From: Pohlia nutans
Taxonomy: Eukaryota > Streptophyta > Bryopsida > Bryales > Mniaceae
DNA length: 64,000 nt
Direction of reading: 5' to 3'
Assembly (NCBI GenBank): GCA_022496805.1
Contig: CM040085.1
Span: 27,061,811-27,125,810 of the forward strand
Of the stretch, positions 34,222 to 46,146 are shown in pieces. Made by a program: the position numbers and the translations under genes. Under the pieces are notes generated by a model. That model was given only the letters and a program-made list of their open reading frames with translations. It was not told the DNA's origin and did not search any database. Each line of letters begins with the position of its first letter. Position 1 is the first letter of the stretch.

Positions 34222-36387
34222 TCAAGCCACCACTTCCCTGAGTCCAGCGAGAGCAACTCTCAAATCCAACGGAGGCTCCCACCCTTGGGCATGCAATTTT
34301 GAAAGAAAGAGCTGCTGGCCCTGTTCATGGACCGGTCCATCTAAAAGCCCTTCCACAATGAGTCGACATGCACGGTCATCTAGTGCAATCCCGTCTTCTT
34401 CAATAGCCACCCAGACACTGTCAGCCAATGCGAGCTCCCCAGCCCGGGCATAAGCAGCGAGCATGTTTGCATAAGCTTTACTTGACAACGGCAGGCCCTT
34501 CCGCTGCAATTCCTGAAAGCATTGTTTGGCCTCCTCCACCAGTCCCGCTTTACCGAACCATCCAATCAATGAGGTCAGTGTAATGGGCCCAATTTTCACC
34601 CCGGCATTTTCCAGCTCTACCAAGACCTCCGCAGCTCTCTGTAACATGTTGGCACTGGCATACACGGAAACCAAACTGGCGAGCGCTCTGTCATCAGGTT
34701 TAAGCCCTCCCGCTCTGAGGCTCTGAAAGACGAGCTCTGCATTGGAGTAGTCTTTAGCGTTGCTGTAAGCTTCCATTAGCGCTGTGAAGGCTTTCAAGTC
34801 CCCACGAAAGCCCTTCAAGTGCATACGGTCGAAGACTCTCTGGGCGTCAGTGGCTTGCCCTAGCCTTCCATACGCAGTCAGAAGTGCAAGGTAGGCGTCC
34901 AGCCCGCCTGGCACATCAGCTGACTCCATGCTGGTTAACACATCCTCCGCTTCCTTGACCATTCCTGCACTGCCGTATGCAACGATCATCGTTTTGTAAA
35001 ACACAGCGTCCAGTTCCAGACCGGCCAGTGAAAGCTCCTGCACCACTTGGTGAATTTTTTCCAACATTTTTGAGCGTCCGTAAGCCGCTATCAGCACAGT
35101 GTAGGTTCCTAAATCCGGAGTTATACCACGTTCTTCCATGATGCGGAGCATCCTTTCCGCTTCAACGACGTTGCTTTCCTTACCATACCTGTCAATCACT
35201 TTCGTGTAGTCTCGGACACCGGCTTCGAACCAGCTCTGCTCAAGTCCCCATTCAGAGATCTGCAGAGTTCAGCTCAATCACTTGAGAACGTACCCTAAAG
35301 CCCCAAAATAAGTGGTCGATCTCTACCCATCTTGAGAATTAACCCCTTAAGGACCAAGAAGCCCGAATTGGGCCTCATGTTTTTCTTAGCAATTTTGAGT
35401 AGGTACTATGTACACATCCTTTTATTCTATTTTTTTTGTTTTTGACCAACACATGCAATGTCCTTCACTGATTCCAGTGATTTAAAATTTGGTCTCACCT
35501 GGATTATCTTTTTCACAACATGATCAATAAAATTTGTCATTTTAAAACCATGAAGGGGTTCCAAGGACCGAGATTTCATGGGGATTGAAAAGCTCAATTT
35601 GATTGATCATATTGTGAAAAATCAATAATCAAACGGGGCTAAATTTTACATCACCAGAATCAATGAAGAACGTTCCATGCGTTCGTCAATAAATAAATAA
35701 AATTTGAACAAAAGAAAGTCCCAAATGACCCACTCAAAAGTGCTAAAAAGGACCGGTTCGGGACTCTCGCATCAATACACTAAAAACACGTTCTTTCCAT
35801 GATATTAGACACAAATAATCAACGGACCAATTTCAAGCGTGAAGGGTCCAATTGTGCAAGAAACAAAACAAGTAAATTAACCGAAATTCGAACTATTTCA
35901 ATCACGCAAAAAACCCTAAACCCTAAACCCTGAAACGTGTGTGCTGTACCTTGAAGTAGAGCAGACGCTCCAATTTGTTGTCAAACTCCTTGAGCACATT
36001 AAGCCAATCCTTTCGCTTGGGCTGCATGCTAATTACCCATTTCTGCAAAGCTGCATCGATATCGTCTGCCTGGACATTACTTGACGAGCGCAAGGTTTTG
36101 ACGATATGCATTGCTCTCCTCGTTACGCTACCCTTCACCAGCGGCTCTGATTCCCACCACCTGCTCTTGCTCGCATTCGTAACAACGAACTTCCTCCTAC
36201 GTCTAGACAGTGTAAAAAAATCTGCAACATTATACTGCAACCGGCCATTGGTGGCAACCCCACCGCTTCGTTTCAACGCCACCGGCAACGACGACGTACC
36301 AACAGACGAGACTCGGCTACTACTTGACAGAACCTCACATGACGGCACGGACGACCAGCATCGCAGCGACATCGCCCTCTGCGCCAT
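34222..36387 (-). CDS. P-class pentatricopeptide repeat protein, organelle-targeted
   Basis: PPR proteins bind single-stranded RNA in chloroplasts or mitochondria and act in processing, stability, splicing or translation. Exon 1 35950-36387 and exon 2 34222-35259, joined by a 690-bp GT-AG intron in phase 0, give 491 residues. The start is the ATG at 36387 (MAQRAMSLRCW). The first 70 residues are rich in Ser, Arg and Val with almost no acidic residues, as expected of an organelle presequence. After a conserved-looking linker (LQKWVISMQPKRKDWLNVLKE) there are about nine 35-residue P-type PPR motifs from residue 160 to the end, e.g. TYTVLIAAYGRSKMLEKIHQ and AYANMLAAYARAGELALADS. There is no DYW or SMR domain. 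I cannot name the orthologue or the target RNA. The intron holds TTAA MITEs and a short telomere-like tract. It is the third minus-strand gene of the island. Confidence 0.92.
35339..35785. mobile_element. TTAA-type MITE pair, family A, in the PPR intron
   Basis: It starts TTAACCCCTTAAGGACCAAG in reverse orientation up to about 35560. A second, forward family A segment (TTGATTGATCATATTGTGAA...GGACCGGTTCGGGACT) then follows. The unit is therefore two copies in opposite orientation, head to head, with a degraded right terminus. Confidence 0.6.
35905..35937. repeat. Interstitial telomere-like tract
   Basis: Three tandem CCCTAAA-type units, just inside the PPR intron next to exon 1. A second two-unit tract is at about 36728-36748, upstream of the gene. 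They are most likely telo-box elements or chance short repeats rather than old telomere ends. Confidence 0.7.
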
Positions 36388-37153
36388 AGCTACCAAAACA
36401 AATGAAAAAAAACCTCACAACAAAATTTCAATGCAAGCCCAATCCCAACCAAGAGAATCACATGAACAAGAACGGGTCACGAGGAAAAATGGTTGTGCAG
36501 GGCTTTGGTACAAGGTGGTTGGGAATGGAGAATTGATTCTTGTAATGCCACTGTATCTGCTCCTTGTGATGTCTATGTTGTGAAGCTTCGGGCGAACCGC
36601 TGCAAATCCCCAGCTACAAACACCGAGCCCCATTTGACACCGAATACTAAGCCAGATTTCTGATTCTATACCTTTCACGCAATTCTGTATTCCTGATGAG
36701 CTGAAGCCGGTACCGTAGCAATAAACTTCCAATAAACCCTAAACCCTAAATTCCAGTGTACTCTGTTAGTCAATCACCAGGCAGCGAGCAAATTCTCTAG
36801 CAAAATCCTGGCTATGGCATTGGAAACAATGTGTAAGTCCCGGCAGGCAGAGAGGACAAGTGATTCTCCTGCACACAAGAACCCATATACCCTAAACTCC
36901 AGGCTAGTTTAAACTAGGGCCCAATTGTTGGCTCAAGTTGAAAATTATCAAAATGCATCAATAGGTGTCACAGGCGGGGCATTCCAGAAGTTAATTCTTT
37001 TAAGATTGAGAACATGCAAAGAGAATTGAGGAGCCAATCGTGGTCATTCTCCACAAATCATGCCATGACATTCCATGAATGAGTGTGAAGAATGAGAACA
37101 GTAGCGAACTGGGGGAATTTACTTGCCGAGGAGAAGAATGAAGTTTCTCAATC
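36388..37153. other. PPR upstream region
   Basis: It should include the PPR promoter. Apart from the telomere-like AAACCCTAAACCCTAAA at about 36730, nothing is recognised. Confidence 0.45.
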
Positions 37154-37483
37154 TTAACCCCTAAACGTCCCAGCGTCCAGAAACTGGATCATGAACAGAT
37201 TTGAAGCCTTGTAACTTTCTCATATAACCTCGGATGATTTTCATCCAAGTAACCTTTGAAAGCCTATTAAATTCTCTACCAATTACAATAAATCTCTTGT
37301 GATGGGGAGCTGTTGATAATATTGGAGAGGCCTCCAACTACAAGTATGTCTAATTTGTTGGGTAGATTTTATGCTTGCAATGGTCTTCTCATGTACACCT
37401 CATGTACATCTAAGCCATGCTAATATCTACTTTTGAGGCTAGAATCTACTTCTGTTCAAAGGGTTGGTACGTTTAGGGGTTAA
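37154..37483. mobile_element. TTAA-type MITE, family B, 330 bp
   Basis: It starts TTAACCCCTAAACGTCCC and ends GGTACGTTTAGGGGTTAA, with TTAA on both sides. This is the cleanest example of the CCCCTAAACGT...ACGTTTAGGGG form. Confidence 0.8.
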
Positions 37484-37603
37484 GACCGGTTTAGACTACG
37501 GTGGAGAAGTGCATCGGTCGGTCAAGAAGTTTTGCCCAAGATATGATTATTTGAAGCAACCAGTGGGATGCCGGACAAGATGGAAAGACAATAAAATAAT
37601 GCC

Positions 37604-38250
37604 TTAAACCCAGGGTTTTGGTATATAAGACAGCTATAGGGGGTCTTATAGGCGGACTCATTTGAATCCCCCTATCACTGTGAACACCTAAATTCTCAAT
37701 TAGCAGCTTTAATCGTTCATATCTTATTCAATACTGGGAGTTAGGATTTGATCTTGGGCTCATTGGAAAGATCTCGTCGTGCACTACAAGGTGCATATAT
37801 CACAAGCAAGATTTGAGTAAGTTTTGAGCAAGATGTGAACAATATAACATCTGGTTTTTAAAAGCTCATATCTCTTTCAATATCAGTCGTATGGTAGTGG
37901 TCTTAGGCTTTTTGGAAACGGATGAACAAGGGCTACAAGATGCATACCTCACTCAAAAAATTCAAGTATAATATGGAGATATAGACTTCTAGGGTTCTGA
38001 CCTTTAGAAGTTGATACCTCCTTCAATATTAGTCCTATGGTGTTGTTCTTTAGATCTTTGGAAACGGCATGACGGGGGCTATAAGATTGGTACCTTGTTT
38101 GCATGATTTGAGCAAGTTTTGAGTAACTTATGACACTTTTAGTTTTGGCAGTGTTAGAACCAACAGCACTAGAGTAGATTGTAGTAGATTGCAGACTAGT
38201 AGTAACCACCAGCCTAGATGGCCTTTTATACCGATATCCTGGGTTTAAGA
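37604..38250. mobile_element. TIR element with triplicated interior
   Basis: CTTAAACCCAGGGTTTTGGTA at the left and TACCGATATCCTGGGTTTAAG at the right are imperfect inverted repeats. The interior has three diverged units of about 150 bp, each with TCATATCTC/TTCAATAT followed by a GGAAA-GGGCTA-AAG-T-CATA block. It is non-coding and the superfamily is unknown. Confidence 0.6.
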
Positions 38251-38990
38251 AGTCTTGACTGGTTGTAGTATAAACACCAACCGAAAAAGTCTTCCGGACA
38301 ACTTCACCTACAGGAGATGTCCACTGGACAACCTCACCAATATGAGAGTTTTGGCTGGCCATAGTAGAAACTTTGTGATCATATTTGACGGTCATATTTT
38401 GAACGTTTTTGGGTTGCTTTCAACTTTGAAGAGCTGTAAATTTTGCATACAATGTTCAAATTCAATAAAAACTTGTTGGGAAATCTGCATTTACACTTCT
38501 AGATTGTGTGATAAAATTTTTAGATCGATCCAAGATGTTATGAATTTCTAATAAGCATTTTAGTAGAAGGGGGTTCAGCCTAAGATTATTTTTTGCAACT
38601 TTTTGACATTTGGCAAAGTTTGTAGACACATTAAGTCATTTTAATGGACTCACTTACATTTAGACCTATAACACTTCAAAAGAAATGATGTTTTAAACCC
38701 AAAAAAATTAGGGACTCTCAGTACGGGTTAAAACCAAAAAATACCCTTCACTTCAAATGTTATAATCTCTCATTTTTTTTCATTTTTTCATTTTTCTTTT
38801 TTTTATTATTTTACATGCAGAACAACAAAACTTTAGAACTAATAATCGTATTTATTTTCACTAATTTAGTACCATGAGCCATGAACTTTATAGGGTAAGT
38901 GCCTCTAATTTCCAGTCCCCTTAATACCCCTATTTAGTGTAGAAACCAACAATGTTAGTAAGGATGAATACTAGCCCAAAATTTACTTCC

Positions 38991-39235
38991 TTAACCCCTA
39001 TAGGGCCAAAGATTGATAGTTTCTAAATAACAAATCCAATCAATCATACAATAAAAAGTATAATTTAGATGGGACTAAATTTGATATCACTAGAAATTGT
39101 GGAAAAAATTATATACATTGATAAAAATAAAAAAACACATAAATTTGAACAAAAAGAAGTTCACATAGGACTTACTCAAAATTGCTAAAATAAAACATGA
39201 GATCCAATTTGGGTTGCTTGGTCCTTCAGGATTAA
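38991..39235 (+). mobile_element. TTAA-type MITE, family A, best full copy
   Basis: 245 bp from TTAACCCCTATAGGGCCAAAG to TTGCTTGGTCCTTCAGGATTAA. It contains every family A internal block, so it can serve as the reference for the family. Confidence 0.8.
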
Positions 39236-39754
39236 CTTCTATTCTTTCAAGAAAGCAAATTTTTGGTTTGTTTAAAGTGTATTATGGTTTTTTGAAAATC
39301 TAGGAATTATCCTGAAATTTTCTTAGAAATCTTGGTGGTGAAGCCTTCAATCTTATGGTTCAGATAATTCCTAGATTTTAACGGCTCGTGTCCACAGACT
39401 AGGAACGAGAATAGCTCGCAGACAAAGAACATTGGTTTTTATAATATGATAATAATTTCTTTAGAAATCGAATATTTTGAATACTATTATTTTTTCCTTT
39501 ATTAAAAGAAAATTTAAATTATCATGGATATACATTAAAATTCAATTCTTTAAAAAAATTAACTCGACAAGCACTAATCCTTTAGAAAGAAGGGTGGTTC
39601 TAGAGAAACCATAGTTTTTTTGGTGATTTTTTTCTTTAAAATCTCTCTATTCAAATTGTGGATACTATTAATAGTATTTAACCATGTAAATGTAAGCTCA
39701 AAAAAATGCCAATTAAACTTTGGTAAGATTGGATCGTTGGATTGGAAGATTATA

Positions 39755-40060
39755 GTATGACTTTGAACTGTGTAATGTACACTCAAAAATGAGATTTTGG
39801 AGGGTGTGTGATTTCAAAGTTAAATAGAATTTGGGTTAAATTTTCAAAAATGAAAATGAAGAGGTTCAGCAATGACCTACATCAACACCTCTTTGTTGCA
39901 ATCTTTCATTCAAGAACAGACTCACACATAATTATTGTGAATTTATAAGTGATAGTGACTTATCCATATACGGTTTAGAACAAAAAATTATACGTTAAAA
40001 TATGAAAGGAGTTGGTACATTGATCAAGATAGGAATACATATACTAATGGAAAATGAACA
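39755..40060 (+). repeat. Dispersed repeat D, copy 2
   Basis: Colinear with 12375-12680. A TTAA-type right end (CACTAAAGGGTTAA, 40361-40373) lies just downstream and could be the terminus of the carrier element, but its partner was not found. Confidence 0.6.
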
Positions 40061-41889
40061 AGAGAACACAATCCAAAGAAATAAAACAAGATAACATACT
40101 TCCAAACATAAGAAATACCGCATAGTGCATGTGTTGTATTTGTGAGTATTTATTGTATTTTCAAGTATTTGCGGTATTTTCACATCTTGTTCATAGGTAT
40201 TTTGATAGTTGCATAGCTCTAAATTGAAATTTTCTTTTTCTAGAAGATGTGTGTTATAAATCTCCAACTCTCAACCTCACAATTCAAAATCCAATTGTTC
40301 ACGTATTTTCCGTTATTTGCGTTTTCAACACATCAATCACCACAATGTGGTCTCTTGGGCACTAAAGGGTTAATAAACACATCTTAATTAACTATTTTAT
40401 TTTATCATAACTTTTTAATAAAATATATTGTAAGAATTTTTAATGATTAAAAATAAATAAAATTTTGAAATTTGCTCTCAATTAGAAACAATTTTTTTTT
40501 AATGTCCATGCCCATATGTGGCACAATCCATACCCATCATGGCACAATCCATGTCCATCTAAATGGTGAAGCTCTTAATTGATAATTGTACAATTTAGAT
40601 TTGTCTACAAAAATATAATTTTAATCAAGTTGGAGTTCTTCGGAGGCCAAGTTTCTTGTCCAAGGCTTTGAGGTTGCCAAATAAACTTGACCTCCGGAGA
40701 ACCCCCATTGCAAAAAGTGTTGCGACGTTGGCAGCCATGTCATTTTCTCACTCCATGCTTGAAGTTCTCCACCGGACAAGTCTTGGTTGTGGTGTAAACC
40801 CCAACCAGTGAAGGACAAAATTTGTTCCAATCATATTGCTCCATTTTCCTAAAATTCTTGACTGGTGGACTTCTTTACCGAAGTCTGAATTGGCCCTTAA
40901 CTCCTAAGTGCCTACAGGTTTTGGGCAATTTTTAAATGTATTATAAAATTATGCTTCTTTAACTTTTTTGAGCTTCAAGTCTCAGAACATCTGTAAGGCA
41001 TCTTTATTAGAAGACATCCGCACAGTTGAATTTGAAATAAAATGCCTAGATATTTTTAAGAATTTACACAAATTTTATTTGAAAATTCACTAAAATTAAA
41101 ATTTCAATACTCTCATCTTGTAATTCATTATGATTCATTTGGTTGAAATCATCAGACTTCAATAGTGTTGAAGTTGTTCATTTGAAATTTATCATAGTTC
41201 GATAGAGGTGTCTTGAGATCTCTTTATAAGCAATCAAAAGATAATTTTATAAGTTGAAATATTGCACATTATATAAAAGATGATTCAGTGTTTTAAATTG
41301 TGCACTTTTAGCCAATCATTCCAAAATTTATAAGATAATGAGTATTTCTGTATTTTTCAAATATAATTAAAACGATATATTTTTTTAAAATAAATTTAAA
41401 TATGTGTGAAAACATAGTATTGTGTACGAAAAAGTTCATCGGCCATGTTGAAATTACAATGTATTTGGTCAAAGGCTATAAAAGAGTATCAAATTGTTTT
41501 ACTATTGGTTCTAATTTTATGGTGCCCTCTATTGTTCTTATAAGTACTCGAATCTAAAGTTTCCAAGTAAGAATCATTAAAAAAAAATACTAAAAGTAGA
41601 GCTCAAAAATAAATGATTTTCGAGCTCCAATTTTGGGAGCAATTTGATGAATTAAATCATATTTAATATCAACACAAATTTTATATTCTTTAAGTCCATT
41701 GTGTCTTTGAGGGCTCCAAAGAAAAAACTCTTGAAAAAAATAAATATTTAATGCATTTTCAACTTCTTTTATATCAACTTTTCAATTTGGTTCGAAACTA
41801 CTTTTTCAATTTTGACTACTTCAATGTCATTACAACATACATAAATAATTATTGAAGATGAAAATTTCAATTTTCTTCGTAAGACTTTG
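40061..41889. other. AT-rich non-coding region
   Basis: No gene. Two unpaired TTAA-type termini are visible: CACTAAAGGGTTAA ending 40373 and TTAACTCCTAAGTGCC at about 40907. A GC-richer stretch at 40620-40860 has a 69-codon frame without family resemblance. Confidence 0.45.
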
Positions 41890-42983
41890 TTAACCCCTAA
41901 GTGACAGATCAACCATTTTGTGGTCACAGCCCAAACAACAGTGACTGCCCATGGGCAAGAAATGACATTTTTCAAGTTCTGATTTTTTGTTTAAATTGGG
42001 GGCCGAGATCATGTTCTAGTGCTTTTTGATACATTTCATTTGCAACATTGAGGTTCACTAAGGATTTTTTCAAAGACAAAGACTTCAATATTGTCCTAGT
42101 GTTATAAAACTTATTATTTTGGGAAACTAATGATGTTTACTCATTTGAAAATTTTGCCTTTTTAAATTTTAGAATAGAATGTTTAGTTTTAACCAATCGT
42201 ATCAAACTTCAAATTCTAGAAATAAAATTTGTAATTTTGGTGAATTTTAAATGGTAAATGCTCTTAACCCTTTAACGCGCTAGTGTCCACATAGTGGACG
42301 ACGCACAGATTGAAACTGCTCAATTCTCATCCAAATCGGACAGTTTTCATCCACCAAAATTTCTCTTAGATCTTGAGCAAGTTGACTATCATTTGTACGG
42401 TTTGGATCTTCAAAAAAGGTTATTATGATTTTTAGAAAAACAAGAGAATTGGTTTATGTCAAGTTTCATTCTTAGTTCAAAAAATGGGACCTTAAATATG
42501 ATTTTTCAAAATAAGTAGAATCAAATAATGGAAATCATACCATCTCGTAGTGCATGTTATTTCAATTTCATTACCATATTTTTAAATTTTTTTATACTAA
42601 TTTTGGATTTTAAATTGAATTTCGAGAGAAAACCTTGCAAAATTAATTTTAAAATATTAAACAATAATACAATAAATCCAACCGTACGGATGTGATCTTC
42701 ACATTGACATTTACAACTTTGCTTTGACCATGAACCCCATTTTTGGTTTTCATCAAGCATTTTATAGCGCTTCTTTGAAAACAGTGTTGAATCGGGACGT
42801 TAAAGGGTTAAATTCATTAAATGAGTATCTAAAACTATTTTTGGGACTTTGACCGTACAAATAATTACTAAACATCATGCTTCTCATTTTCTCTTTTGGA
42901 CCAAACTTCATCAAAGTTACATAAGTAACATTTTATAACACATCTAGGTTTTGCCCTTACCCCCTCTGTCATTTAGGGGTTAA
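41890..42983. mobile_element. TTAA-type element, split by a nested copy
   Basis: The outer ends are TTAACCCCTAAGTGACAGA and, inverted, TTAACCCCTAAATGACAGA (18 of 19). The total is 1094 bp including the 548-bp element at 42264-42811. Confidence 0.75.
42264..42811. mobile_element. TTAA-type element nested inside the previous one
   Basis: It is bounded by TTAACCCTTTAACG and, at the right, CGTTAAAGGGTTAA, a perfect 14-base inverted repeat. Inside the left end, TGTCCACATAGTGGACG forms a further small palindrome. Non-coding. Confidence 0.75.
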
Positions 42984-43133
42984 ACATCATGTCTTTTATT
43001 TTATTATTAAAAAAAGTTTTACAAAAAATAAAATTTTAATGTATTTTTTGACCTTGCATTGTTGCTTCTTCATAGGGATCAATGTTGGTCCACTTTACCA
43101 TGCTTTCACCCACACCAATACACTACCGTAGTT

Positions 43134-44105
43134 TACTAGCAGGTTTGGCACCTTGCTGCCTAATAATTAATTAAAGTTCAAAAAGTAGGTTCGGCACCTA
43201 AAAATAGTATATTAATAATTTTGGCAATTTTCTCCTTAAATTTTTAAAAATTTGGCTTGTTGTCAAGTCCAACAGTCTTCCATTGGTTGACAAGTAAGAT
43301 GTGAGTAGAGAGTTTAGAATGCTCTCTGCTCTTTATTAGGTTGAATAGACTAAAATATTAACATTTCCACCATAAGTAAATCCTCTGTGACCCTTGAGTT
43401 TATACAAGTGGAGTGGAGTTGTATCCGAACAATGCATGTGGGATATGTAAACTTTGAGGTGAAGCACCAAGTCTTCATTTTTATAACACACATAGTTTTT
43501 GCATAAAGTGTTCAGATGACATAAAATTTGTTGGAGGTGAAAGATTACCTGATTTCCAAACTTTTCTAAATCCAACAAAATTCCAAAAAAGTTGATCTTC
43601 TATGCACAAATGAGCTCCAAAAAACTATTAGGAATGCATTTTGATTTTTTGACCAATACACTGCTGCGTTGTTATGTCCATATCTTTTGCACAAAGACTT
43701 ATTTTGACACAAAACTTGTTGGAGGTGGAAGATTGCTTAATTTCTCAACTTTTGTTAGTTAGATGCAATTCTATAAAACTTCATCTTCTATGCTCAATTG
43801 GACTCGAAAAATCTGTATAAGACACATTTCAAAAGCCTCACCTAGAGTCTTGCTACTTCTCAACCCATATTCTGTGGACTAATGTAAGTGAACTTGATTA
43901 CAAGAGCAGCACCTTCTCTCCATGAAAATTCACACATGCCTTCCAACTAAGTTAAAACCTAGTGAAAAGTAACAATTTATCACTTTTCAGCAATTTTGAA
44001 TTATGATTTATATAATATTTGGCAAAAGATGCCAATAATTTTCCGAAATTGTAGGCATCTATTTTTAGAATTGTTTTCTACCAAACTTGCTAGTAAACTA
44101 CAGTA
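43134..44105. mobile_element. 972-bp TIR element related to 9998-10277
   Basis: The ends are TACCGTAGTTTACTAGCAGG and, inverted, TACTGTAGTTTACTAGCAAG. The left interior shares GTTCAAAAAGTAGG-TCGGCACC with the 280-bp MITE at 9998. The centre holds two diverged copies of a segment of about 150 bp (GTTGGAGGTGAAAGATTACC / GTTGGAGGTGGAAGATTGCT). No transposase ORF. Confidence 0.7.
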
Positions 44106-44238
44106 TTATGTTGACTGTTCATTCTTCTTATCTTCTCCTCTTTCTAAGTTTGTTCTTCACTTGCACCTCACTTTTTCCATGTTGTTCTTTTGATAAAGAC
44201 TATTTTCGTTTTCTTGAACTCATTTTGCAATTGACATA

Positions 44239-44629
44239 AACACGCAATTCGCTATTTATGCACTTGGTCAAGTGCGTTCATTTCATGAGCAAATCTTGCT
44301 TAAAAATTTTTGTGTAAAAATTTCTCTAAAAAACAACCATTTTTGTCGTTCTACAATTACTTTCATTGTAAACAAACAATTATTTAATTTAATTTTTATT
44401 CTTATCTTTATCTTTTATCTTTATCTTTTATTTTATTTTTTCTTTTATCTTTTCTTTATCTTGTTTCATTTATCTTATTTCTTTCTTGTCTTCAATTTAT
44501 TTTCCTTCTTGTCTTCCTTCTTGTCTTCTTCTTTTTCTTCTATTTTTTTTCATTCCTCTTGTGGCAGCCGCAAATCCTTTGCCCGCACCAAAGACAAAAA
44601 AAGAAAAAAAAAAAAAGAAAAAAAAACCT

Positions 44630-44669
<40 letters not shown>

Positions 44670-44782
44670 GAGTTCGTCTTCTTTTTTGTTTGGGGCTCAT
44701 GAACCCTGAAAATAGAAATTTGAAAAAATAAAAATTTAGGGTTCAGCCGCCAGCGGCTGAACCTTAAACGGCGGAGGATGCA

Positions 44783-44829
<47 letters not shown>

Positions 44830-45249
44830 ATTTTTAGTCTGCTGTGGGCTAGAGGGTGCGCGGCCGCGCACCCTTTGCCTCATTTTCTCCTCTCCTCCTC
44901 TCCCTCTCTCCCTCTCTCCCTCTCTCCCTCTTCTTCTCTCTCCCTCTTCTTCTCTCTCCCCTATATATATGAGGAGAGGGGAGAGGGGAGAGAGAAGAAG
45001 AGGGAGAGAGGGAGAGAGGGAGAGGAGGAGAGGAGAAAATGAGGCAAAGGATGCGCGGCCGCGCACCCTCTAGCCCACAGCAGACTAAAAATAGAAAAAT
45101 AAATAAAAAATAAAAAATATATATATATATTTTTTTGTGCATCCTCCGCCGTTTAGGATTCAGCCGCCGGCGGCTGAACCCTAAATTTTTATTTTTTCAA
45201 ATTTCTATTTTCAGGGTTCATGAGCCCCAAACAAAAAAGAAGACGAACT

Positions 45250-45311
<62 letters not shown>

Positions 45312-45713
45312 ATTTTTAGTCTGCTGTGGGCTAGAGGGTGCGCGGCCGCGCACCCTTTGCCTCATTTTCTCCTCTCCTCCTCTCCCTCTCTCCCTCTCTC
45401 CCTCTCTCCCTCTTCTTCTCTCTCCCTCTTCTTCTCTCTCCCCTATATATATGAGGAGAGGGGAGAGGGGAGAGAGAAGAAGAGGGAGAGAGGGAGAGAG
45501 GGAGAGGAGGAGAGGAGAAAATGAGGCAAAGGATGCGCGGCCGCGCACCCTCTAGCCCACAGCAGACTAAAAATAGAAAAATAAATAAAAAATAAAAAAT
45601 ATATATATATATTTTTTTGTGCATCCTCCGCCGTTTAGGATTCAGCCGCCGGCGGCTGAACCCTAAATTTTTATTTTTTCAAATTTCTATTTTCAGGGTT
45701 CATGAGCCCCAAA

Positions 45714-45768
<55 letters not shown>

Positions 45769-46142
45769 TTTTTTTTTCTTTTTTTGTCTTTGGTGCGGGC
45801 GAAGGATTTGCGGCTGCCACAAGAGGAATGAAAAAAAATAGAAGAAAAAGAAGAAGACAAGAAGGAAGACAAGAAGGAAAATAAATTGAAGACAAAAAAG
45901 AAATAAGATAAATGAAACAAGATAAAGAAAAGATAAAAGATAAAATTAAATTAAAGATAAAGATAAAAGATAAAGATAAGAATAAAAATTAAATTAAATA
46001 ATTGTTTGTTTACAATGAAAGTAATTGTAGAACGACAAAAATGGTTGTTTTTTAGAGAAATTTTTACGACAATATTTTTAATGCTTCCGGGGACCAAGTG
46101 CATGATTATATGGCCAAGTGCGTAAATAGCGAATTGCGTGTT
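44239..46142. mobile_element. Foldback element with GC-palindrome core (copy 2)
   Basis: The left arm starts AACACGCAATTCGCTATTTA and the right arm ends with its complement. The arms (about 300 bp each) are nearly identical inverted copies, with the same order as copy 1: CACTTGG-CAAGTGC, AACAACCATTTTTGTCGTTC, TCTTTATCTTTTATC tracts, and oligopyrimidine. Inside are long A tracts, a palindrome around TTCAGCCGCCGGCGGCTGAA and the 20-bp palindrome GGGTGCGCGGCCGCGCACCC facing a CT/GA hairpin. CATA flanks both ends (44235-44238, 46143-46146) and may be a 4-bp target duplication. Homopolymer reading frames here are not genes. Confidence 0.8.
44828..45720 (+). repeat. 482-bp tandem duplication of the foldback core
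   Basis: 44828-45238 recurs, apparently without change, at 45310-45720 (offset 482). Each unit contains the GC palindrome, the CT/GA hairpin and the GGCGGCTGAACC arm, separated by A tracts of about 50 bases. The second unit therefore lacks its own left arm. The lack of divergence means it is recent, or an assembly artefact. Confidence 0.85.
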
Positions 46143-46146
46143 CATA

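Noticed and set aside
35905..35937. Telomere or chromosome-end relic
   Set aside because: Only three CCCTAAA units, next to a gene start in a region continuous on both sides; a telo-box or chance is simpler.
44272..45920. Poly-Lys/poly-Phe reading frames on both strands
   Set aside because: They translate A/T homopolymers and CT/GA hairpins of the second foldback element. Identical frames recur only because of the 482-bp duplication.
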